From a virus: DNA of 28,446 bases. The stretch lies in the IMG/VR virus record IMGVR_UViG_3300042695_000895, positions 1-28,446 of that record. One strand, given 5' to 3'. The position numbers and the translations under genes were made by a program. Under the pieces are notes generated by a model that worked only from the letters and a program-made list of their open reading frames with translations, searched no databases and had not been told where the DNA came from. Each line of letters begins with the position of its first letter. Positions within the stretch are counted from its first letter, which is position 1. This document shows positions 15,259 to 22,801 of this stretch, one piece after another.

Positions 15259-17571
15259 TTACGGTGTAATGTTTGTAATTATCCCGTTGGAAATAAAAAG
15301 CGTAACTCCGCCGCCTATTCCATAGTTTGTGGTAATCCCTCCGCCAAGACCGATATTTGTCCTAGTCACAGCTTGATTGGTTGTATTGTTAAATTCAATC
15401 GGTCTATGAAATAATGTGGCTCCAGTATTGGTAGTAATAAGTGTGGCTACGCGATTTGTCGGGCTAATACTCCAAATGTCTGCTTCTACTCCAGCATTGG
15501 TATTTGTGGCGTAGTTGGTTCGGGAACGGTCGGACGGCCCCACCATCATTAAGGCATTGTATCCGAATGTTGAGAATACAGCTAACCCATCACCATTGGT
15601 ATTGGTTGCACGGAATCCGAACTGGGCAGATTTATTGGTAGCCTCCGCTGTTCCTACACGGAACAGAGTTTCGTGACCAACTGTTATGTTATTACTGGCA
15701 ACGAGATTAGCGAGACCGAGAAATGGCTCGTTGTTGGTGCGCCGAATGAAGAGTAATCCGTTGCTCGCCGTAGTGCTGTTGATTGTGATGTCCCCGTTGT
15801 TGGTTAGGCCCGCGAAAGTTACGATGTTGGTTGCACCGAGTCCGAGGTTGGTGCGGGTTATTCCTGCGGCATTAGAAGAAAAAGAGATTCCAGAATTTCC
15901 ACTCATTGTAATACCTGTAGAAAATTCCCCCCCATCGTCAAACAAGGCAATGTAAGTATTGGTTCCCTCCGCAATGGTCAAGGAATTAACCGTCACATCG
16001 TTCGTCGCCCCCAATCCAATCGCTGTTCGGAAATTCGTGACGTTGGCGTTAGTGAGCCATGTGGCCCCAAGGCCGAGATTAGTGCGTGATATGGCAGCAC
16101 CTGTAGCTGCATTAAGTCCTCCAAAACTAATAACACCTTCGGCTCCAGCGCCATAACTAAATTCAAGACTTTCATCAATTGTCGTTGGAACGCCAATACT
16201 AAAAGTATTGGTCGTAATAGAAAAAATTACATTTCCTTGAATTGTAAATGAATAATCTGAAGGCCCGCCACCAGCGCCAACAATACCAGTATTTGTTTGT
16301 CCAAATGTAAAAATATATGGCCCAAGCGAACTTGCGGCAGCACGGGTAAGATGAAGACTTTCAAATGTGACGCTATTTGTTGTACCTAACCCCAAATTTG
16401 TTCTGCTTGCCGCCGCATTTGCTGCTGCGTTGGTGCCTGAAAAATAGATAGGCTCAATATAAGAGATATTATCGGCCAACCTCCAAGCTCCACTGCGATA
16501 CATCAACAGAACCGTCTCATCAAGCTGGTTCAGAGTGATTAGATTGCTTTCCGCGCCCAATTGCCTAATTGCTGTCACTGCGTTTGTTGAATTGGCTAGA
16601 TGGGTAATAGTAGCTCTATCTCCTTCAAATGTGGTTGCGGGGTTGGTCGGCAACGTCACCGTATTGGTTACCCCAGATACCGAAGGAGAAAGACTGAACA
16701 GGAATAGATTGCGGCTGTTTGTGGCGGCATTTGTTGATGTTCCAGTAACATTTGTCTGGTATTGGACAGTTGTGGATATCGGGGCCACTGCCCAGAAATT
16801 GGTTGGACTCACCACTTCTCCATTGGTATTCACCAATACTGGATTGGTATTAGACCCAAAGAGAGCCGCTTGGAATGTTGCGGCGTTGGTATTGGTTAGC
16901 CCGCTCCAAGGAAGTCCAAGGTTGGTGCGAGTTTGAGCCTGATACAATGGGCGATTTGTTGCGCCCCCAATCTGAATTGCGCCAGAATCAAATGTCCATT
17001 CTCCAAAAAATATTCTTGTTTCTGGCTCGATTATGTCATTAGTTTCCCATCTTATTACGGACTCGCTTAAATAAAGACCCCCCAAATTTACCGTTTCAAA
17101 TGTCACGCTATTAGTGGTTCCAAGCCCGATAGCATTGCGGAAATTTGTGGCATCTGTATTCGTAAGCGCAGACCAGCCCAATCCAAGGTTAGTTCTTGCT
17201 GTTGCGGCGTTGGTGGCTCCAGTTCCGCCCGATGCAATTGATAGAGTTCCAGAAATATTGGTTAACGTGGTTGACGGAATATTGGACGCTGGAATAACGC
17301 CAACCAAATTTGCGGACTGAAGATTTGTTAAGCTTCCGCCATTACTCGTAGCCAAGTTGGAAAGTGTGGCAGAAGAAGGCTGAAATGCGGATGCGGGATT
17401 TGTTGCGGCGGTTCCTAATCCCAGTCCCGTACGAGCGTTGGAAGCATCGGCGCTCCAAAAATTTGTTGGCTGAACCACAGCATTGTTGGTTCCAACCAAA
17501 ACATTGCGAGTTTGCCCGAAGCCCGAAACAACCAAGGCTCCACTGATAATAAGTGAAAGAATATTTTTCAT
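15259..17571 (-). CDS. Secreted-looking RTNLGLG-repeat fibre protein
   Basis: A 770-aa protein with a good Sec signal peptide: MKN, hydrophobic ILSLIISGALVVSGF, then GQ as a plausible cleavage point. The body repeats the unit (A/S)RTNLGLG(A/T)T or WSALTNTDATNFRNAIGLG at least six times (around residues 47, 127, 215, 394, 503, 580 and near the C-terminus as RTNIGLGG), separated by beta-rich stretches with Asn and Thr in excess. It is poor in Lys and Cys. Repeats of this type occur in phage fibres and in bacterial surface proteins. A cleavable signal is odd for a virion protein made in the cytoplasm. It lies within the fibre cluster, 2 nt downstream of the 107-aa gene. Confidence 0.7.
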   Translation of the reverse strand: MKNILSLIISGALVVSGFGQTRNVLVGTNNAVVQPTNFWSADASNARTGLGLGTAATNPASAFQPSSATLSNLATSNGGSLTNLQSANLVGVIPASNIPSTTLTNISGTLSIASGGTGATNAATARTNLGLGWSALTNTDATNFRNAIGLGTTNSVTFETVNLGGLYLSESVIRWETNDIIEPETRIFFGEWTFDSGAIQIGGATNRPLYQAQTRTNLGLPWSGLTNTNAATFQAALFGSNTNPVLVNTNGEVVSPTNFWAVAPISTTVQYQTNVTGTSTNAATNSRNLFLFSLSPSVSGVTNTVTLPTNPATTFEGDRATITHLANSTNAVTAIRQLGAESNLITLNQLDETVLLMYRSGAWRLADNISYIEPIYFSGTNAAANAAASRTNLGLGTTNSVTFESLHLTRAAASSLGPYIFTFGQTNTGIVGAGGGPSDYSFTIQGNVIFSITTNTFSIGVPTTIDESLEFSYGAGAEGVISFGGLNAATGAAISRTNLGLGATWLTNANVTNFRTAIGLGATNDVTVNSLTIAEGTNTYIALFDDGGEFSTGITMSGNSGISFSSNAAGITRTNLGLGATNIVTFAGLTNNGDITINSTTASNGLLFIRRTNNEPFLGLANLVASNNITVGHETLFRVGTAEATNKSAQFGFRATNTNGDGLAVFSTFGYNALMMVGPSDRSRTNYATNTNAGVEADIWSISPTNRVATLITTNTGATLFHRPIEFNNTTNQAVTRTNIGLGGGITTNYGIGGGVTLFISNGIITNITP

Positions 17572-17572
17572 T

Positions 17573-17896
17573 TTACATTAGTCGCTTCCAAACCCGCTTG
17601 GTTCCTGTTTGGCTATCATAGTCATTGGGCCTGATAATAAAAGGATCGTTTTCGGCGTCCGTTCCATTGGTCAATTGATAAATTGCAGGAGCCCCACTGA
17701 TAACCAAGAATAGTACAATCCCGACAGCGTAGGTTCCACTGACGGTATTCAGAGAATCAAGATCAGTGGCCGCGCCTCCAGTCAATCCAGTAAGCGATGG
17801 CTCTACCCGAAGGATGTTGACGCTGGGGGTTGCAATCGGAGTCGAGCTAACGCCAATAACACTGGAACTTGGGATAGGAATGCAAATCTTACTCAT
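17573..17896 (-). CDS. Unknown 107-aa protein of the fibre cluster
   Basis: The protein starts MSKICIPIPSSSVIGVSSTP, has a Ser/Thr/Gly/Ala-rich middle (TGLTGGAATDLDSLNTVSGT), a hydrophobic strand pair (YAVGIVLFLVISGAPAIYQL) and a polar C-terminus (TNGTDAENDPFIIRPNDYDS, then KRVWKRLM). The hydrophobic stretch looks more like paired strands than a membrane helix because of its Ser, Gly and Pro. Its ATG follows the previous stop directly, with AGAGG 12 nt upstream. It may be a small fibre tip or capping domain. No family recognised. Confidence 0.55.
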   Translation of the reverse strand: MSKICIPIPSSSVIGVSSTPIATPSVNILRVEPSLTGLTGGAATDLDSLNTVSGTYAVGIVLFLVISGAPAIYQLTNGTDAENDPFIIRPNDYDSQTGTKRVWKRLM

Positions 17897-18268
17897 TTAG
17901 CGGGTAACCTCTGGTGAAATGATAACATTGCCTTGCAGGATTCGGGTTGTGACGGCCCCGTTGTAAAGTTCAAGGTCATATACGGCTTTATCACAGACCG
18001 AGAGCGATGCCGTGTCAGATGCCGAAATAAAGAGCTTAATAGATCCTGTAGTTTCATTCAAGACGATTCTACCATTAGTTGTAGACAATTCAAGAATTAG
18101 TGCCTTGGATTCTGGCTTTGACCGAATGTGCATTTTGGCTGTATAGCCAGTAAGATCCACGGGAGCCGAGGGTTCGCCCGTCTCATAGAATAAAGTCTGA
18201 TTGAAAGTAGCACCCTGAAAAACGCAGATGTCCGCTTCCGCAATCGGTAGTTGAGCCATAAATGGCAA
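17897..18268 (-). CDS. Beta-sandwich receptor-binding accessory protein, paralogue B
   Basis: A 123-aa protein with VDLTGYTAKMHIRSKPES, LSTTNGRIVLNETTGSIKLF, ISASDTASLSVCDKAVYDLE and LYNGAVTTRILQGNVIISPE. The same motif order is found in the 122-aa gene at 14884-15252, so the two are a duplicated pair flanking the RTNLGLG-repeat fibre. A second Met at residue 4 (18259) is an alternative start. It follows terL with about 7 nt between stop and start, so it is in the terL operon. Small beta-sandwich proteins like this are common next to phage fibres; the exact role is inferred. Confidence 0.65.
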   Translation of the reverse strand: MPFMAQLPIAEADICVFQGATFNQTLFYETGEPSAPVDLTGYTAKMHIRSKPESKALILELSTTNGRIVLNETTGSIKLFISASDTASLSVCDKAVYDLELYNGAVTTRILQGNVIISPEVTR

Positions 18269-18275
18269 ATAGAAT

Positions 18276-20117
18276 CTACCAATTCTTCTTTATAGTCAAG
18301 GCTTGTTTGAGTTTTTTAAACGTCTCTTTGTTGAGCCGTTTCTTTTCCTCAATCGCCTCACTACCAGCCATCGCTCCGAATACCTTACGAGCAACAAACA
18401 ATCCTACAGCAAATGAGTCAAATAAGTCGGGAGATTTTCCAATCCTCTTTTTCATGTCGGTCTTGGACTCAATGATGATCTTGCGGGTTCGGCGCACATA
18501 TTTTCTCTGGGTCATCTCCCATGCTAAATCAGGAGTTATTCCCTTGAGTTGTTCGCACTCCAAGAAGTAGCGGGCAGCAAAGCAGAGTTCTGAGGCCATG
18601 TTGTGGAACAACTCCTTGCCGACTTGGGGCTTTCCAGTGACCTCGTTCCTCATGGCGTATTGGGCGCTTACAGGAAGGTCTGATGCCGCTCCTGCAAAAC
18701 TCACTGCATGCCAACCCTTTAGGAGTTCTCGTTCTCCGATTGACCAAAAGATACCACCAGCCGAAGCATCCACCCCCATCCATTGATTTGGTATTCCCAA
18801 CTTAAGGGATAGATCGTGGATTTGCTGGATCATCTCGTATTGGAAGTCTTCTTGAGACCCCGCCCTTCGGTTGAGGACATACTGTTTTTCGACAGCTATC
18901 GCCCACTTGCCGCTAATCAGCTTGCCATACTTAAGGTGGGTAAAAACAAAACGGTCACCTCCCTCAGTGTAGCTTGGATCAATTCCTGCAATATCTTTCG
19001 GGGTTCCATCCCAGATCGGTTTATCCAGTGCCCCATGGCGAGCTAATAGAACGTCTGAGACAATCGTGGAGTCATCGGCATCGGCGGGAGGCCAGAACCC
19101 CCTAAACTTCCTCCAATACTGTGGGTTTAGCTCTCCGAGTTCCTTTCGGGCCAAGGCCACATCGTTGGGCTTGGGGAGAAACGGATAGCGCAGCCCCTTA
19201 CCAGCGTCGAAGGATTGTTGATTGGGATTGTCATTTTCTGAATCAAACCTGATACATACTCCCTCAATACCAGCCACCCGTATCTTCCAGTTCGGGGTTT
19301 GCTCGTCCACACTCATCCATCCCTTGATAGGTTCGCAAAACTTTCCATGGGGGTCAAAGATGGAAGAGGGGTTGCCAGCGCCGACAATGTAGAGTTCTTG
19401 TGCGCCCTTGAATCCCCAGACCGCTTCGTTAATTACGGAAGCAGAACAGTCCTGTAACTCGTCTATTATCAACACGATACGACGATTCTTTTTGCCCTGT
19501 AATCGCTTTTGGGCGTCATCTTTGTATTCATCGCCAGCCGCTAGAAGCATAATAGACGAGGCATCACTAACTCCTGTTTCGGGATCGATCACGGCCCCCT
19601 CTTCGTCTGAGAGCTTAATGATATCCATGGACTCGATGAGCCTTCCAGAGGCCAGCCCCATGTTTCGGGCTTCGCGATACATCTTAACCAGTGCCGCCCA
19701 AATACGCTGCTTGGCGTCTATTTTGGACGTAGAGACCACAATGGTCATCGTATTGATCGGATCGCAGAACCAGTTAACTAGCGCAAATGCAGCCATTCCG
19801 TAGGATTTGCCAGAGTCTGTTCCGCCAGCGAGACCAGTAACACTTCGGACAAATCGGTTGCCCGTGGCCTCATCCACCTCGTAAACCTGATTGCAGAATG
19901 CCTGTGCGCTGAGTTCTGCCCACCTATGCCACTGGAATGTGGGCCATATAGCTGAAACGATATTTCGGTAATGACGGGCTTTTCCTAAACCGCCCTCTTC
20001 AGGGGTTAACCCTTGTAGGAAGGCGTCCATCTCAATACGGATTGGTGTAATCGCCTGTCCGTCTTTGGGTAACCACAACCTCCCGTATTTCTCTATCCCT
20101 TGATCAACTGTTGCCAT
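18276..20117 (-). CDS. terL: Terminase large subunit
   Basis: A 613-aa DNA-packaging motor with ATPase and nuclease halves. ATPase: GGTDSGKS (residues 98-105) is the Walker A loop and IVLIIDE (214-220) the Walker B strand with catalytic Glu, followed by LQDCSAS. Nuclease (RNase H-like): DIAGIDPSYTEGGD (Asp380), QWMGVDASAGG (Asp450) and SPDLFDSFAVG (Asp564/567) supply the metal-binding acids. It threads DNA into the portal and cuts it at the start and end of packaging. TATAAA lies 8 nt before the ATG and there is no Shine-Dalgarno sequence; the start is only 28 bp from the divergent terS. The motif set makes this the firmest call in the window. Confidence 0.95.
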   Translation of the reverse strand: MATVDQGIEKYGRLWLPKDGQAITPIRIEMDAFLQGLTPEEGGLGKARHYRNIVSAIWPTFQWHRWAELSAQAFCNQVYEVDEATGNRFVRSVTGLAGGTDSGKSYGMAAFALVNWFCDPINTMTIVVSTSKIDAKQRIWAALVKMYREARNMGLASGRLIESMDIIKLSDEEGAVIDPETGVSDASSIMLLAAGDEYKDDAQKRLQGKKNRRIVLIIDELQDCSASVINEAVWGFKGAQELYIVGAGNPSSIFDPHGKFCEPIKGWMSVDEQTPNWKIRVAGIEGVCIRFDSENDNPNQQSFDAGKGLRYPFLPKPNDVALARKELGELNPQYWRKFRGFWPPADADDSTIVSDVLLARHGALDKPIWDGTPKDIAGIDPSYTEGGDRFVFTHLKYGKLISGKWAIAVEKQYVLNRRAGSQEDFQYEMIQQIHDLSLKLGIPNQWMGVDASAGGIFWSIGERELLKGWHAVSFAGAASDLPVSAQYAMRNEVTGKPQVGKELFHNMASELCFAARYFLECEQLKGITPDLAWEMTQRKYVRRTRKIIIESKTDMKKRIGKSPDLFDSFAVGLFVARKVFGAMAGSEAIEEKKRLNKETFKKLKQALTIKKNW

Positions 20118-20145
20118 TTATGAAATTTATACTAAACTAATCTGG
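20118..20145. promoter_or_regulatory. 28-bp divergent start region between terL and terS
   Basis: Only 28 bp separate the two start codons. On the plus strand TATACT (20128-20133) stands 12 nt before the terS ATG. On the minus strand TATAAA (20131-20126) stands 8 nt before the terL ATG, overlapping it. If these are -10 boxes, both messages would be leaderless or nearly so and their -35 regions would lie inside the opposite gene; no good -35 was found. It may instead be a translation-initiation signal. Confidence 0.4.
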
Positions 20146-20916
20146 ATGGAGAAAAAGCGCAAGAGCGGAGAGCGGGATTGGGACGCGCCCGAAAACCGTA
20201 TTAGAAAACAGAATGCATTTCGGCTCTATGCTGCTGGTAGGGATTTGCCAGAGGTAATGAAGGCTTTGGAAACTAAGCACAAGCCCACTCTTGAAAAGAT
20301 GATCTATAGCGAGAAATGGGATGAATACGCTAAGATTTGGCAGGAAAATCCCGAAACAGAAAACCTCTACCCTTGGGATAAGGAACGTCCCGTAGCCCTA
20401 GTTGCTCCCCCCGCCAGAATGGAGGAAATGGATAAGAAGCGCAGGCTTGAGTGTATTAAGGGATTCTCCATGTATTGTTCGGGACGCACCCTGCGGGATA
20501 TTGCCGAGGAACTGAAGGTAAGCGAATCTACTGTTTGTTTGTGGCGGGATACCCAACGCTGGATTCAGTGCCGCGAACGTCTGGTCAACGAGCAATCTCC
20601 CGCCCCTTGGGAAGATGACGGAGTTCCTTCTGTTATGTCGGAAATCACGGCATCTTTGGAAACCATGAAAAAGTCGATCAAGTTTTTGACTGGCAAAGTT
20701 CTGGTGAAGGCCGCTGATGCCGCGCAAGACCTAGATGGCATGGAGGCTCTAGGCATGATGAGAAACATCAAGCAGTTGGCAGAAGCTGCTGCCATCAACT
20801 TTTCTGAGGGTAATAATCAGCAGAATGCAATTCAGATTAATATTGCTACCAAGCTTGAATCCATGAAAATTCCCGAAAACAACACTTATGAAGCGGAGTT
20901 AGTTGTCAATGAATGA
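20146..20916 (+). CDS. terS: Terminase small subunit
   Basis: A 256-aa protein next to and divergent from terL. It contains a helix-turn-helix at about residues 112-140 (SGRTLRDIAEELKVSESTVC, then LWRDTQRW), preceded by another helical unit (KQNAFRLYAAGRDLPEVMKA) that may be a second, related DNA-binding repeat. The C-terminal third is helical and would serve oligomerisation (ASLETMKKSIKFLTGKVLVK, MMRNIKQLAEAAAINFSEG). Small terminases bind the packaging site and present it to TerL. The Cys-rich gene downstream starts inside its 3' end. The call is based on position, size and HTH. Confidence 0.8.
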   Translation: MEKKRKSGERDWDAPENRIRKQNAFRLYAAGRDLPEVMKALETKHKPTLEKMIYSEKWDEYAKIWQENPETENLYPWDKERPVALVAPPARMEEMDKKRRLECIKGFSMYCSGRTLRDIAEELKVSESTVCLWRDTQRWIQCRERLVNEQSPAPWEDDGVPSVMSEITASLETMKKSIKFLTGKVLVKAADAAQDLDGMEALGMMRNIKQLAEAAAINFSEGNNQQNAIQINIATKLESMKIPENNTYEAELVVNE

Positions 20917-21511
20917 AGCTCCAAAATTTTGCTACGAGAGAAAATCGAATGTCCCGCCACAAGGATGGTGGGTAAATTGTCCAATTGTAAACGAGCCCGT
21001 TCGCGGAGGCGATTGGCATGACATGGTTGCGAATTGCGAAAAGCTTTTAATCTCCAAAAACATTACCCCGCCCGTGGATCTTGTGTCACAAATAGAACAC
21101 AATCTTTGTGAGAGAATGGCTGGAAACGAAAACTGTGTGCCATGCACCCAAGAAAAACAAACTTTGGGGTTCTCTCAAATTGTCCGATGGGTCAAGGCGA
21201 TGTATCACTTTGCCAAAGACAACAAGTTCCAACTAGTCGATCAAGAGGAGGCGGAGCGCAGGGCCAAGATTTGTGCAGCCTGTCCGCACCAAATTGCCAC
21301 TTCTGGCTGTTGGGGGTGTAAGGGTATTGCTGGAATGCTTCCGCATATCGCTGGAGCAAGAAAGACTTCTTATGATATGCAACTAAAGGCTTGCGGGGTT
21401 TGTGGATGTTATAATGCGGTCTCCGTCCATCTTCCAATTGATGCACAGGGTGGAGAAGGGTTGAACTTCCCAGCCTTTTGCTGGAAGGCTACGCCACCTC
21501 AAATCGGGTAA
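20909..21511 (+). CDS. Cys-rich zinc-binding protein downstream of terS
   Basis: A 200-aa protein from the ATG at 20909, overlapping terS by 8 nt. The C-terminal half carries a cluster of cysteines: CAACPHQ, then SGCWGCKG, then ACGVCGCYN, ending in PAFCWK. Two to three CxxC pairs would form a zinc-ribbon or treble-clef-like site. The N-terminal half has further Cys (WWVNCPIV, NLCERMAGNENCVPC). I have the impression that similar Cys-rich proteins occur beside phage structural or packaging genes, but know of no set function. Possible roles are a DNA-binding adaptor or a head-joining accessory. The 3' end overlaps dnaB convergently by 23 bp. Confidence 0.6.
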   Translation: MNEAPKFCYERKSNVPPQGWWVNCPIVNEPVRGGDWHDMVANCEKLLISKNITPPVDLVSQIEHNLCERMAGNENCVPCTQEKQTLGFSQIVRWVKAMYHFAKDNKFQLVDQEEAERRAKICAACPHQIATSGCWGCKGIAGMLPHIAGARKTSYDMQLKACGVCGCYNAVSVHLPIDAQGGEGLNFPAFCWKATPPQIG

Positions 21512-22793
21512 TCGCCTTGTTGAAACTCATGTTGGCCACGCCTGTCGGGCCGTCCCGATGCTTGCCAACAATAAACTCCATGGTGGGATTCTGCTCATGG
21601 TCTTGAGCGTCTTCGCTGTGTAGCATGATGACAATGTCTGAGTCCTGTTCGATGGCTCCAGATCCCTTGAGATCTGAAAGGCTTGGGCGTCCACCGCGCT
21701 TGTCTGGGTCGCGGTTGAGTTGAGCCAGCACCAGAACAGGAACCTTGAGGGTCTTGGCCAGATCCTTGATACCACCGCTAATCTCCTCCACCTCGCACAC
21801 GCGATTGTCTTTTCCGCGCTTGCTATCGCCCTTAACCAACTGGAGGTAGTCAATGATGATGAGGTCTAGCGGGGTGCGCTGATGGGCGCGGCGAGCTACC
21901 GCTTTGAGATAGCCGATAGATTTGGCCGAGCTATCGTCGCAGATGATTTCGGATGCTTGGATTTCCTGTACAGCCCGTCCGAGAGATTGTTTCTGATGCG
22001 GGGTAACCCGACCAGAAAGGATATCAGCAGCACCCACCCGCGCCCGCGAGCGGATCATGCGCTCCATAAGGGCAACGCTTGTCATCTCCAAAGAGAAGAT
22101 CAAGACCCGCTTCTTCTGGTTAAGCGCCACGTTTTCAGCAATCTGAAGGGCGCTGGCCGTCTTGCCAACCGCTGGTCTCGCAGCCAAGACAACCATGTCT
22201 CCGCCGCGCAAGCCAAACATAAGGAGATCATCCAGAGGTGTAATACCTGTGCGAATACCGATGCAGGGTTTTCCTGCAATCGTGGATTCGATGTTCTGGG
22301 CAGCGCGATCCAAGGCATTGTTGATGGAGAGCTTGCTACCATCATCCATCTCGTAGTCAGCCCGCATGACAGTGGTCTCTGACCAGTTCTTGAGTTCTTC
22401 AATCTTTAGTTCGCGATCTCTGGCCTTGTGAACCATGTCGTTGGCCAAGTATTCCAAAGACCTTCTGTAGCGGGCTTCTTCCAACTTGGGATAGTAGCGT
22501 TTCCAGTTGTTGTGGGCAACACACGAAGTTGCAACTTCTGTAATCTTTTGTTCACCCCCGACGATATCGTATTCGTTGGCGGCTTCGATCTCTCCTTTGA
22601 CATTGATGATGTCTGCCTGCATCCCTTTGGCGATACAACGCATGACCGCCCGAAAGATGATCTTGTTCTCCTGAAGGTAGAAATGATCTTCCTTTATGGA
22701 TAAAAGGATCTCACGCTGATCCTCTGACGGAGCATGACAGAGGCAGGAAAGGATGGCGGTTTCGGCGGATGGTTCAAAGATGACTTCTTGCAT
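21489..22793 (-). CDS. dnaB: Replicative DNA helicase, DnaB family
   Basis: A 434-aa hexameric 5'-3' helicase. The N-terminal DnaB_N domain is present (SAETAILSCLCHAPSEDQRE, about residues 8-110). The RecA-like motor begins GIRTGITPLDDLLMFGLRGG, with Walker A ARPAVGKTA (205-213), SLEM (234-237), Walker B LIIIDYLQL (311-319), the AQLNR sensor, and the SDLKGSGAIEQDSDIVIML motif near the C-terminus. Only this gene points to phage-encoded replication; no primase, polymerase or helicase loader is in the window. It is the last gene of the minus-strand operon that begins at 25885. Confidence 0.95.
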   Translation of the reverse strand: MQEVIFEPSAETAILSCLCHAPSEDQREILLSIKEDHFYLQENKIIFRAVMRCIAKGMQADIINVKGEIEAANEYDIVGGEQKITEVATSCVAHNNWKRYYPKLEEARYRRSLEYLANDMVHKARDRELKIEELKNWSETTVMRADYEMDDGSKLSINNALDRAAQNIESTIAGKPCIGIRTGITPLDDLLMFGLRGGDMVVLAARPAVGKTASALQIAENVALNQKKRVLIFSLEMTSVALMERMIRSRARVGAADILSGRVTPHQKQSLGRAVQEIQASEIICDDSSAKSIGYLKAVARRAHQRTPLDLIIIDYLQLVKGDSKRGKDNRVCEVEEISGGIKDLAKTLKVPVLVLAQLNRDPDKRGGRPSLSDLKGSGAIEQDSDIVIMLHSEDAQDHEQNPTMEFIVGKHRDGPTGVANMSFNKAITRFEVA

Positions 22794-22801
22794 AGGAAGC
22801 G

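Noticed and set aside
15259-17571. CRISPR-like or tandem DNA repeats in the fibre gene
   Set aside because: The repetition is in the protein (RTNLGLG units) with variable spacing and diverged codons; there are no uniform spacers.
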